Shown here: in pieces, positions 1-7,825 of the stretch
How positions within the stretch are numbered: position 1 is the stretch's first letter
Layout of the letters: each line of letters opens with the position of its first letter
NCBI RefSeq assembly: GCF_022234545.1
Contig: NZ_JAIEUI010000016.1
Span: forward strand, 122,598 to 186,597
DNA from: Paenibacillus piscarius
Lineage (GTDB): Bacteria > Bacillota > Bacilli > Paenibacillales > Paenibacillaceae
Length of the DNA stretch: 64,000 bases
Direction of reading: 5' to 3'
Notes under the pieces: generated by a model
What the model was told of the DNA's origin: nothing
Databases searched by the model: none
The model's input: the letters and a program-made list of their open reading frames with translations, nothing else
Program-made: the position numbers and the translations under genes

Positions 1-487
1 AAGAGAGCAGGCTGAATTCTTTTTTGGACAGGAAAATCGTTCTGCTGCCCACGTTCACCGACTGTGCATAGAAATCCAGCGTTAGTCCCGGCAGCTCCAG
101 CAGCTGTTCCCGTCTGCCCGTGGATACCCTGCGGAGGTGGGCCTTGATCTTGGCCATGAGTACGCCCGGACTGAACGGCTTGGTCACATAATCATCCCCG
201 CCATACGATAAGGCGCTGATCTTCACCTCATCCTCCTCTTGGCTGCTTAGGAACACAATCGGCGCATTCGTGTAATTGCGTGCGTTCTTGCACCAGTCAA
301 TGCCGTTCTCATTCGCCAGCAGCACATCCAGCACAATCAGGTCCGGGTTAAAGGACGCAAGCAGTATCATAGCATCATCCCCGCTGTGGCAAGACGAGGA
401 GTCGAAGCCTTCCCGCTGGCAGTATAGCTCAACAATCTCACAGATATGGGGATCGTCGTCGACGATCATAATTCGGTATGTGTCCAT
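1..487 (-). CDS. Response regulator, OmpR-like, 3' end outside window
   Basis: The receiver domain starts with the acidic cluster IMIVDDD (residues 6-12). The likely phospho-acceptor Asp is in LIVLDVLLANENG near residue 52, and the conserved Lys is in TKPFSP near residue 107. The start of a winged-helix output domain follows before the window ends, so the gene is partial. ATG at 487 is preceded by AGAAAGGTGA, which overlaps the stop of the kinase gene upstream (7-bp gap), so the two are translationally linked. The kinase is the obvious partner. Seen: receiver motifs and spacing. Inferred: DNA-binding transcription regulator. Confidence 0.9.
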   Translation of the reverse strand, partial: MDTYRIMIVDDDPHICEIVELYCQREGFDSSSCHSGDDAMILLASFNPDLIVLDVLLANENGIDWCKNARNYTNAPIVFLSSQEEDEVKISALSYGGDDYVTKPFSPGVLMAKIKAHLRRVSTGRREQLLELPGLTLDFYAQSVNVGSRTIFLSKKEFSLLS

Positions 488-494
488 TCTATTG

Positions 495-2654
495 TCACCT
501 TTCTGCATCCCGGATCAACGGCAATATGACCTGGAAAACCGATCCCGTCTTGCCGTCGCTCTCCGCCCGTACACTCCCGCCATGCGCTTGCACAATCTCC
601 CGGCATATCGCCAGCCCCAGCCCGCTGCCCTCTACGCCCATGTCGGCCCCCGGCCGGTCCACCCGGTAATTGCGGTCGAAGATCTGCTCGAGCTGCTCTG
701 GAGGAATGCCCATGCCGGAGTCTTGCACGCTGATGACCGCACACCGCGTATCGTTCGCTTCGTCCACGGCTAATGTAAGACGCACCAACCCGCCGCCAGG
801 CGTGAACTTCATCGCATTCGACACCAGATTGAACAGCGCCTGCTCTAAGCGTTGTGTATCGATCCGGGCAACAATCAGGTCCGTGCTTGAAGCCTCCGTA
901 TCCCCGATGTCCAGAACGAAATCCAGCCCCGCGTCCCGCACCACCAGCTCATATTGCTCATAGAAGCCGCGCAGGAACTGAACCACCTGGACCGGCTCCA
1001 TCCGGTATTCCACTTGCCCGGTCTCCAGATGGGACAAGAAGCTCAGCTCCCCGATCATCCGGTTGATCCTTATCGTGTTATCGCGGATATACTGCAGATA
1101 CTGTTCATTGCGCTCCGGCTTCACCCTATCCATCACCGCCTCGACATAACCGAGCATACTGGACAGCGGCATCCGCAGATCATGCGTAATGTAAGCCAGC
1201 AGCTTCTTCCGGCCTTCCTCGGAATGCAGTAAACGCTCATAGGACAGGCGGAGATCCTCGTGGGCTGCGGATAAGGCATGGGTGCGCTCAAGCACGATCT
1301 GCTCCAGATTGGCATTCATCCCCGTCAGCTTGAGGTTGGCCTCCTGCAGCTCCCGCGCGATTCGTTCTTCATTCGTGGCCGCCCGCGTGAATCTTGAAGA
1401 GAGCAGCAGCATCTGGGCGACCGTGAAGATGAGCAGGCCGAACGGCGAGCTGTTTCCGATGGGCGACCATTCATTGTAATAGAGGAAATCGTTAATCACC
1501 GTAGCCAGCGCCACCACCGACACCAGCAGGAAGATCAGCGCTCCCTCCATCCGCCGCACCGCTGCATGAGCCAGCCCGACCATCAGATACACCATATGGA
1601 GAACCACGACCACACCGATCAGCACCAGCATCCGGGAATAGATGAGAGCAGGGGTCACCACAACCACCAGACAGAGTGCTCCGGTGACGATCCGGCTGCT
1701 ATAGCGGAACCAACGCGACACGTAATCCGGGAAAATACATTCAAAATACATCGTAATCATCCATCCGCCGAGGCATAGGATCAGGTACTCAAGCTTGAAC
1801 TGCAGCTCCCACGGGAAATGCGGCAGCCACTGGGTCAGCATCAACTCGCCGTTCAGCAGGGAGCGGACACCGAACATTATGGTGAACAGGCCGAAGTATA
1901 GCGGGGCCCGGTCTTTACGCCGCAGCAGGTACAGCAGCAGATGATACAAGCCGATCACCAGCAGGCTGGCTGTGATGAACATATCCGCAGCAATCTTCAG
2001 ATGAGTCCGGACCGTTAACACATTGCTGCCACCCAGCTCGATAGCCTTGGTGATGCCGCCACGCATATGATGGAAGTTCGCTACCTGCATCACCAGCTCC
2101 ACCGTGTCGCCTTCAGGCTGGAAGAACACCAGTCTCGTCGCCAGGCTCGGCGTCATGCCCTCCCTGTCCTGATCCACCACACCGACCTCTGTCAGCAGCT
2201 CTCCATTCACCCATAATTTATACGCATGAAAAATCGTAGGCAGCCGCAGAGCCAGCCGCTCCTTGCGATCCTGTTCACTAAGCCGGATCACCAGCCGGAA
2301 GGTGGCATAGCCTTCGCCCTTCAGCGTTTGACCATCCAGCGGGTAGCCCAGCCAGGAGCTGGGGAGGTGGATATACCGGTCCCGCTCAGCCGTTTCCCCG
2401 CCTGCCATCCGGTTACGTATATCCTCCGGCGAGAGCAGCTCCTGCCAATAGAAGGCCCATTCTCCCTGTAGCTTCAGCGGATTCTGATTGATAGAGTGGT
2501 GCGTTAGATCCAGAACACCTGCTTCGCTGCGGAGCTGGGGGGCACCCGGCGTTACGGACAGGATGGCATAGCTTGCGATCAGCCCCATAACCACGACCAC
2601 GGCGATATGTAACCAGATTTTACGAGAACCGGACCTTAGTATCCCCCTCATCAT
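495..2654 (-). CDS. 7TM-DISM sensor histidine kinase
   Basis: 719 aa. An N-terminal membrane segment (about 14-34) is followed by an extracytoplasmic jelly-roll-like domain (about 60-215) and seven hydrophobic segments (about 225-420), the layout of 7TMR-DISM receptors. After a coiled coil comes a HisKA domain with phospho-acceptor motif YITHDLRMPLSS (near 490) and an HATPase domain with DSGMGI and GSGLGLAI. It likely senses a carbohydrate or small ligand outside the cell and phosphorylates the response regulator encoded 7 bp downstream. Two adjacent ATGs occur at 2654 and 2651; the ribosome binding site is weak. The ligand cannot be read from sequence. Confidence 0.9.
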   Translation of the reverse strand: MMRGILRSGSRKIWLHIAVVVVMGLIASYAILSVTPGAPQLRSEAGVLDLTHHSINQNPLKLQGEWAFYWQELLSPEDIRNRMAGGETAERDRYIHLPSSWLGYPLDGQTLKGEGYATFRLVIRLSEQDRKERLALRLPTIFHAYKLWVNGELLTEVGVVDQDREGMTPSLATRLVFFQPEGDTVELVMQVANFHHMRGGITKAIELGGSNVLTVRTHLKIAADMFITASLLVIGLYHLLLYLLRRKDRAPLYFGLFTIMFGVRSLLNGELMLTQWLPHFPWELQFKLEYLILCLGGWMITMYFECIFPDYVSRWFRYSSRIVTGALCLVVVVTPALIYSRMLVLIGVVVVLHMVYLMVGLAHAAVRRMEGALIFLLVSVVALATVINDFLYYNEWSPIGNSSPFGLLIFTVAQMLLLSSRFTRAATNEERIARELQEANLKLTGMNANLEQIVLERTHALSAAHEDLRLSYERLLHSEEGRKKLLAYITHDLRMPLSSMLGYVEAVMDRVKPERNEQYLQYIRDNTIRINRMIGELSFLSHLETGQVEYRMEPVQVVQFLRGFYEQYELVVRDAGLDFVLDIGDTEASSTDLIVARIDTQRLEQALFNLVSNAMKFTPGGGLVRLTLAVDEANDTRCAVISVQDSGMGIPPEQLEQIFDRNYRVDRPGADMGVEGSGLGLAICREIVQAHGGSVRAESDGKTGSVFQVILPLIRDAER

Positions 2655-2812
2655 GAAGCCGACCCCAATCTACAAAATTCGTCATTCTTAAGCTCATTGC
2701 CTTAATGATAGCATCATTGCCGAAAATTGTGTGAAATTGCGCTATTTAAAGTTTTCTTTTCTTGCATGATAAGCTAAATTCCGGTGATTGAATGCCAGAC
2801 AAGGAGACGGAG

Positions 2813-2875
2813 ATGTCGAAAATTGTAAGGTTCTTGGGGCGATTAAAAAGCTACATAATTTATGGAATGAATTAG
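2813..2875 (+). CDS. Possible 20-aa small ORF
   Basis: ATG at 2813 follows AAGGAGACGGAG at good spacing and opens a 20-codon frame (MSKIVRFLGR...) that is basic and ends with an amphipathic or hydrophobic stretch. It lies in the leader of the transglycosylase gene. It could be a leader peptide, a remnant of a longer gene, or chance. Only the ribosome binding site supports it. Confidence 0.25.
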   Translation: MSKIVRFLGRLKSYIIYGMN

Positions 2876-2986
2876 AGAATCGGTAATAAAATATACTACC
2901 CTGTGGATGGCTTCTTGAAGGGGCCTTTTTTAGTGTTATGCTTTGTGGGGTTATTCTACGGGAAACGATCTAAGGAGGCTTGGCTA

Positions 2987-4000
2987 TTGTATACCAAAGT
3001 ATCAGCTAGAGCTGTATCCCTGTTAGCCGCATTCGTATTACTGCTCTCCGTGTTCTTCACCGCCTTACCGAATGCAAATGCAGCCGCGAGAGGAGCGTGG
3101 TCGCCGAACACGGCCTATGCGGTGAATGACACCGTAACCTATGGCGGAGGTACATATACCTGTCTGCAGGCGCATACGTCCCTGACCGGCTGGGAGCCGC
3201 CGAATGTTCCGGCATTATGGAAAAGCGGCAGCACCACCACACCAACACCCACAACGCCACCTGCAACCAACGGAGCAACCTTCTATGCAGACAGGGACTA
3301 TGGCGGCAAGGCCGTCACGCTGGGAACAGGCAATTATGTGCTGTCCCAGCTGAACGCAGCAGGCATTCCGAATGACTGGATGTCCTCACTCAAGGTGCCC
3401 AGCGGCTGGACGGTGGAGGTGTATGCGGACGATAATTTTGGCGGCACGAAGTGGACCTATACCTCAAGCTCCTCCTGGGTCGGCGACAGTGTGAATGACA
3501 AGATGTCTTCGGTCAAAATCTACACCGGTTCACCACCCGCAACCGGCGTCACCCGCCCCTCCGAGGTGCCCAGCCAGATCTGGACGTATGCCATGAATGT
3601 GGACAATAAATTCGGCAAAGGCGGAGATTTCGCACTACTACTGAGCGCGGTGATCAAGAAGGAGAGCAGCTTCGGAGCAGGCCTGCCGGGCAGCCCGTCC
3701 GCAGGTGACGGCCTGATGCAGGTCGAGCCGAACACACGCGCCGCCTATGCCGCCCAATTCAGCGCCAGATTCGGCCGCACCTATAATCACAGCAGCGAAC
3801 AGGATCAGATCGCCTTGGGCGGACTGATTCTCGATGAGAAGATCAGCAGATTCGGCAACATCTACAACGGACTCTTACACTACAACGGAGGCGACAACTG
3901 GTATCCAGGCGCCATCGATTCCTACGGCCGCCCGATTCTGGCGGATCAGTATGCCAATGCTGTGTACGCGACGTATAAGGGGTATGGCGGGAAGAATTAA
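2987..4000 (+). CDS. Secreted lytic transglycosylase with CBM5/12 and beta/gamma-crystallin domains
   Basis: The best start is TTG at 2987, since AAGGAGG lies 8 nt upstream and the product then begins with a proper signal peptide ending ANAAARG. An upstream ATG at 2903 has no such site. Domains in order: a chitin-binding type 5/12 module (AWSPNTAYAVNDTVTYGG... W.P), a TP linker, a beta/gamma-crystallin unit with two calcium-type signatures NDWMSS and NDKMSS, and an SLT-like catalytic domain with catalytic Glu in KKESSFG and the GLMQVEPNT motif. It likely cleaves peptidoglycan or a chitin-like wall polymer outside the cell. It is monocistronic with a strong terminator. The crystallin module between binding and catalytic domains is uncommon. 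Confidence 0.85.
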   Translation: MYTKVSARAVSLLAAFVLLLSVFFTALPNANAAARGAWSPNTAYAVNDTVTYGGGTYTCLQAHTSLTGWEPPNVPALWKSGSTTTPTPTTPPATNGATFYADRDYGGKAVTLGTGNYVLSQLNAAGIPNDWMSSLKVPSGWTVEVYADDNFGGTKWTYTSSSSWVGDSVNDKMSSVKIYTGSPPATGVTRPSEVPSQIWTYAMNVDNKFGKGGDFALLLSAVIKKESSFGAGLPGSPSAGDGLMQVEPNTRAAYAAQFSARFGRTYNHSSEQDQIALGGLILDEKISRFGNIYNGLLHYNGGDNWYPGAIDSYGRPILADQYANAVYATYKGYGGKN

Positions 4001-4030
4001 GGGAGTAACTTTCATTCCATAAAAGAAAAA

Positions 4031-4067
4031 ACAAAGACGCTCGGGAATCACCCCGCAGCGTCTTTGT
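4031..4067 (+). terminator. Rho-independent terminator
   Basis: ACAAAGACGCT pairs with AGCGTCTTTGT around a short loop, just after the transglycosylase gene. An A-rich run precedes the stem, so it may act in both directions. Confidence 0.8.
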
Positions 4068-4069
4068 TA

Positions 4070-4345
4070 ATGTAGAGGCGAATACAATGGGCTGCTACGA
4101 TGAGGAATGGGCCCCGTGCTCCGCAGCCAGCAACATTCTTAGAGAAATCCTGCCAAAATTGCAGCAATACTGCCCAACAGAAGCGCTCTTTGCCGAAATC
4201 ATGCACGGAATGCAACAAAATCAGCGATTACTTGCTCTCTGCACCAGAATTCCTGCAAATAATGCAACATTGTGCCGCAGCCAGTAACCGTTATAGTAAT
4301 ATCCTGCAAGATGTGCAACAATGCGTTCCATACAAGAAAGGTGAG
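4070..4345. repeat. Array of 51-bp hairpin units (array 1)
   Basis: Four units share the core TCCTGC...(T)GCAAC, with TCCTGC-like starts at 4148, 4199, 4251 and 4302 (spacing 51, 52, 51). Each core can fold as TGC...GCA with an A-rich loop, for example CTGCCAAAATTGCAG. The array begins with AATACAATGG and a tract matching the array at 63.8 kb. No gene is supported here. Confidence 0.75.
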
Positions 4346-4348
4346 CTC

Positions 4349-4795
4349 TTACCCTCCGAAATTGGCCCCGGGAAACAACGTATACCGGTCCAATAGTTTC
4401 GTTGATTTCGGTACAACCTTCACGGATTTAATTTTGCCTTGATCAAAAGTGAAATTCCATTTTTCCACTTTAACCTTATAATCATCTTCTGCGGTTACTC
4501 TTTGAACAATTCTTACGGTGAGGCCATTAGTTGTATGTGCAACAGCCTTCATATCAACAATACTCCCCATATTGTAAGTACCTGTTGGAAAGCTTTCATT
4601 ATAGATATCGGTCGCGAAATTTGATGTAACCAAATCGAGTACTCCTTGGTGGTCTCTCTCGTCATAAGCCATAATCCATTTATGCGCCAGATTCCGATCG
4701 GCAACATATGCGACAGTGCTATCTTCAGATTGGAAATTCGGGTCAGAATCTACTGTTTTTTGTTTGTGTACGTTGAAGCTAATCCGCCTGTACAA
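4349..4795 (-). pseudogene. Truncated gene of unknown function
   Basis: An open frame of up to 148 codons begins at TTG 4795, directly after an in-frame TAA, with no ribosome binding site and no signal peptide. The product (AHKWIMAYDERDHQGVLDL..., ending TLFPGANFGG) looks protein-like, with a small alpha/beta pattern resembling NTF2-type folds, which I cannot confirm. The frame next to its start, upstream, also reads protein-like for about 25 codons, so the 5' end was probably lost or frameshifted. It sits in a cluster with two other damaged small genes. Confidence 0.45.
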
Positions 4796-4827
4796 TTACA
4801 GTTGTGTGAAGCAATTGTGGTTGCATT

Positions 4828-4855
4828 AAAAAAAGCCCTTATATATCAAGGACTT
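4828..4855 (-). terminator. Rho-independent terminator (minus strand)
   Basis: Read on the minus strand, AAGTCCTT and AAGGGCTT form an 8-bp stem around GATATAT and are followed by a run of T. It ends transcription from the small minus-strand genes at 4.9-5.9 kb. Confidence 0.75.
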
Positions 4856-4933
4856 TAACGCAATGACTATTACTTCAACATACATTTTCCATAAAAAGAT
4901 GGCCTGCGCTAAGCACAGGCTCATAATGGATTA

Positions 4934-5185
4934 TTACCTAGCAGATTTCAACCAAGCTTTGTAACAAATATCATGTGCGACGGAGCTTTGCTTATCTGGA
5001 TGTGCGTCATAATTATAATCGGCTGGATCTGTATCGAAAGAATACATCACATTGGTTACAACATAAAGTTTAGCGTTCCAAAGAATTAACTCATCTTTTC
5101 TCGGAATAAAAGGTAAACCTACAAGTTCAGAGTGTTCCATGCGCGGATTCTCATTCAATTCAACTGCTAATTCGATGACGTACAA
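4934..5185 (-). CDS. Small hypothetical protein (83 aa)
   Basis: Starts at TTG 5185 behind GAGGTGAGG. The product (MYVIELAVELNENPRMEHSE...) is acidic and soluble, with no signal peptide or membrane segment, and has aromatic-rich strands (LILWNAKLYVVTNVMYSF). It ends AHDICYKAWLKSAR. I do not recognise a family. It follows a broken secreted-protein gene by 17 bp and is followed by a terminator, so it is the last member of a decayed operon and may itself still be intact. Confidence 0.5.
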   Translation of the reverse strand: MYVIELAVELNENPRMEHSELVGLPFIPRKDELILWNAKLYVVTNVMYSFDTDPADYNYDAHPDKQSSVAHDICYKAWLKSAR

Positions 5186-5202
5186 TTCCTCACCTCAAGA
5201 GT

Positions 5203-5736
5203 TTAAAATATTACTACTGTTCTTGGACCTACAAAACACGATGCTGGTCCAACATCCGTCAGAATTTGGGCAACACCGCCAACGCTATATGTTCCTGGCG
5301 TATAGTATGTCCAACTATCGGTAAGTGCAACGCCCCCAGTGTTAGGTTCATTAAAGCTTTGTGTAGGCTGATACTTGTCTAATAATTGTATCCGTTGAAA
5401 TCTTCCAAAGGACGTCTACAGTATTACCAGTTTTGACTACATCCCACTGTTTTGTTACCCATACTGGCCCAAATGGGCCTAACGGGTGAACCCGTTGTTC
5501 TTCTCCTGAAATAATTACTTTAGGAGAAAATACGTCAGTTTCTAATGGAGCAATCAGTATGTCTTGTACATCAACTATATAATCTGTTGGTGGTGCTTCA
5601 ATTGTGGTAGAATTTGCAGCCTCAGAAGTCACAGAGCTTCACTTGCAAATGTAACTTTACCGGCGGTAGTTAAAGCAAGTAGCAAAACAGCGGTCACGGT
5701 TAAGCTTTTGAAGAAAATTTTACTTGAATTAAACAA
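5203..5736 (-). pseudogene. Secreted protein gene broken by two frameshifts
   Basis: TTG at 5736 lies 9 nt after AGAAGGAG and encodes a clear signal peptide (core LTVTAVLLLALTTAGKVTFA). The frame stops at 5629-5631. A second frame from about 5632 (TSEAANSTTIEAPPTDY...) continues to a stop at 5351, and a third frame from about 5385 (PTQSFNEPNTGGVALTDSW...) runs to a stop at 5203. Joined, the three give one secreted protein of about 175 residues. Two shifts in about 530 bp point to decay rather than one sequencing error. Function unknown. Confidence 0.65.
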
Positions 5737-5769
5737 GATTAACAACTCCTTCTCTAATAGTGGATTTAT

Positions 5770-5934
5770 TTAAAAGGCTGAGCCTAAGTCCATCAATGAT
5801 TTTAGTTGTGTGCTGGTTTGAACTTGATTACTATTCACAATTATTTTGGGAACCGCAGTTGCTGCATAGGCTCCCGCACTAAAAACAAGGGTTAATGCTA
5901 GTCCGGCTAACCCGACTTTTATTGAGTGCTTCAT
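5770..5934 (-). CDS. Short secreted protein, truncated stalk-domain type
   Basis: ATG at 5934 follows GGGGGAGGG. The 54-aa product has a signal peptide (VGLAGLALTLVFSAGAYA) and then VPKIIVNSNQVQTSTQLKSL, which resembles the first strand pair of the copper-amine-oxidase-N / stalk domain found in many Paenibacillus secreted proteins. The domain stops early, so this is probably a truncated remnant, though a genuine short peptide is possible. It is the first member of the minus-strand group running to 4.9 kb. Confidence 0.5.
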   Translation of the reverse strand: MKHSIKVGLAGLALTLVFSAGAYAATAVPKIIVNSNQVQTSTQLKSLMDLGSAF

Positions 5935-6078
5935 TTTAATCCCTCCCCCTTATACGTTCCTATTAAATCAATTATTTGTAAAAAACGTTTGAGCGCGCTT
6001 GCCGGGTGGCCTCACCAGCTTATGATATACTTGGGTGTGAGTGTCAGAACGATATCATGACGAATGAGGAATCCCAGT

Positions 6079-7041
6079 ATGCCCAAAAAAGACAATCTTC
6101 TAGCCATCCTATGGATGCTGAATACCGGCGGGAAGCTGACCGCGAAGCAGATATCTGAGAAGTTAGAGCTTAATATCCGCACCGTGTACCGCTATATCGA
6201 TGCCCTAAGTGCCAGCGGAGTCCCGATTATCGCCGACTCCGGCCATAACGGCGGCTACCGCCTGCTGAATCATTTCATTAAGGCCCCGCTGTTGTTCGAG
6301 CTGGAAGAGAAGAAGGCGCTGCTGCATGCCGCCCAGTTCGCGAAGGAAGCCGGATACCCGGGGAGCGAAGCGCTAGACCATGCTGCCTCCAAGCTGAGGA
6401 TGTACTCCAGCCCGGAGCAGGAGCATACGCTGAACCATCAGTTAGCGGGATTCGAGGTGGCCGAACGCACAGCATCGCCTGCGGTTCAGCCTGTGCTCAC
6501 GGAATTGGAGCAGGCCGTAGCAGGGGAATATCCGGTCGAGATCGACTACCGCACCGGACGGGAGGAACAGGCCAAGCGGAGAACGATAGACCCGTATGGC
6601 ATAGTGTACTGGAACGGCAAATGGTATACTGTGGGCTTTTGCCATCTGAAGCAGGAGATCCGCAGCTTCCGGGCCGACCGGATGCTAACTATCCAGCCGG
6701 CACCGGGACACTTCAAGCGCCCTGAAGCCTTCTCGGCCCGCGACTTCTTCCTGCAGAAGCTGCTGCCTGATCCGGCGGGCAAGGAAACGTTAACGACTGT
6801 AGTCTTGGAAGGCCGGGCCGAGGCCCTGGACGATCTCTGTCTCCACTGGTATCTCGGCCACTACCTCAAGGAACGAACCCCCGGCCAGGCCATCTTCTTA
6901 TTTGAAGAGGCAGCGGTGCAGCACTTCGTTCCGCAGTTCCTCCTCTCCTACGGGAAGTCCGTCCGAATTCTTGAGCCGCAGAGTCTCAAAGAGCGGGCTG
7001 CTGCAATTGCAGCGGACTTGGCAGAGTATTACCGTGGATAA
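6079..7041 (+). CDS. YafY-type HTH/WYL-domain transcription regulator
   Basis: 320 aa from ATG 6079, chosen because AATGAGGAA precedes it; the upstream ATG at 6064 overlaps that site. The N-terminal HTH_11 region is KLTAKQISEKLELNIRTVYR followed by YIDALSASGVPI. A WYL domain covers about residues 145-225 (PYGIVYWNGKWYTVGFC), ending with a WCX-type C-terminal region. Such proteins usually act as repressors or ligand-responsive regulators, often controlling neighbours. It is alone on its strand. The ligand and targets are unknown. Confidence 0.85.
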   Translation: MPKKDNLLAILWMLNTGGKLTAKQISEKLELNIRTVYRYIDALSASGVPIIADSGHNGGYRLLNHFIKAPLLFELEEKKALLHAAQFAKEAGYPGSEALDHAASKLRMYSSPEQEHTLNHQLAGFEVAERTASPAVQPVLTELEQAVAGEYPVEIDYRTGREEQAKRRTIDPYGIVYWNGKWYTVGFCHLKQEIRSFRADRMLTIQPAPGHFKRPEAFSARDFFLQKLLPDPAGKETLTTVVLEGRAEALDDLCLHWYLGHYLKERTPGQAIFLFEEAAVQHFVPQFLLSYGKSVRILEPQSLKERAAAIAADLAEYYRG

Positions 7042-7058
7042 GGAAGCAATACTTTTGT

Positions 7059-7111
7059 TTGCCTTTTAGAGTTCCTCCGGTTATAATATTCATTGAACGG
7101 ACGGTGAATGA
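7059..7111 (+). promoter_or_regulatory. Promoter with palindromic operator for the TetR gene
   Basis: TTGCCT (7059-7064), a 17-nt spacer and TATAAT (7082-7087) form a promoter. Directly after it lies TTCATTGAACG...GGTGAATGAA (7089-7112), a near-palindrome reaching the start codon. The first 15 nt from the -10 box (TATAATATTCATTGA) recur exactly at 7777. This is the expected layout for autorepression by the TetR protein. Confidence 0.6.
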
Positions 7112-7749
7112 AATTGAAGAGGGATACAAGCCAACTAACCAGTCGTGATCTCCAAGCCATTGAGAGAAGGGAGCAGCTGCTGCAGTCAGCCAAGGAATTA
7201 TTCGCATCCCAAGGTTACCATGCTACAACAACGAGACAGATCACGAAGCATATCGGGATGGCCGATGGATTGATTTATCATTATTTTCCGGAAGGGAAGA
7301 AGCAGATTCTCGATATTATACTCAAGGAATTCCTGGACGAGCGTTACCAGCTTGTAGAGTCCGATATTGCAGCCCTTGAGAATACGATGCCCATTCAGGA
7401 GCTGTTACTCTCCTTGGGAAGAATTTTTCTGAACTACATTGGAAATGATAAGCAGGTACTGCTGATTCTGCTGAAAGAAAAAAGTGTCTTCTCAGAAGAG
7501 TACACGAAGAGCTTCAATGAGCATGTGCACCTGATTATGGGGCAGATCATGAAGGTCATTCAGATATATGTAGACCGGAAGGAGATTAAGCCCTTCGATG
7601 TCTTTATGATGGTCAATCAGTTCTGGAGTTCGATCTACTCGTATATCATACAGGATGTATTCTTCGATCAATACAATCTCTATCGCAGTGAACCGGAGAG
7701 TTATCTTAAGCAAGTAGTGGAGCACACCGTATTAACCTGGAAATTATAG
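7108..7749 (+). CDS. TetR/AcrR family repressor
   Basis: 213 aa with a typical N-terminal HTH: RREQLLQSAKELFASQGYHA, then TTRQITKHIGMADGLIYHYF. The remainder is an alpha-helical ligand-binding domain. ATG 7108 overlaps the predicted operator, so the mRNA leader is very short. The gene has its own hairpin terminator overlapping its stop. A copy of the same operator lies before the hydrolase gene downstream, so it probably represses itself and that operon and is released by a small hydrophobic ligand. The ligand is not predictable. Confidence 0.88.
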   Translation: MKLKRDTSQLTSRDLQAIERREQLLQSAKELFASQGYHATTTRQITKHIGMADGLIYHYFPEGKKQILDIILKEFLDERYQLVESDIAALENTMPIQELLLSLGRIFLNYIGNDKQVLLILLKEKSVFSEEYTKSFNEHVHLIMGQIMKVIQIYVDRKEIKPFDVFMMVNQFWSSIYSYIIQDVFFDQYNLYRSEPESYLKQVVEHTVLTWKL

Positions 7750-7773
7750 CTCTTATAGTTTCCAGTTATTTTT
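7738..7773 (+). terminator. Terminator overlapping the TetR stop codon
   Basis: GGAAATTATA pairs with TATAGTTTCC (one G-T pair) and is followed by AGTTATTTTTTATT. It separates the TetR gene from the next promoter. Confidence 0.6.
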
Positions 7774-7776
7774 TAT

Positions 7777-7802
7777 TATAATATTCATTGAGTGTTCAGT
7801 GA
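7777..7802 (+). promoter_or_regulatory. Promoter -10 and operator copy before hydrolase operon
   Basis: TATAATATTCATTGA is identical to the tract at 7082-7096, followed by GTGTTCAGTGAA, giving an imperfect palindrome TTCATTGA...TTCAGTGAA. The -35 region is poor, so activity may depend on other factors or the promoter may be weak. Confidence 0.55.
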
Positions 7803-7825
7803 AATTTACGGAGGGGGATTCCAAT

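Noticed and set aside
4087..4396. Two overlapping ORFs of 66 and 98 codons
   Set aside because: They lie entirely in array 1, have no ribosome binding site and reflect the 51-bp periodicity.
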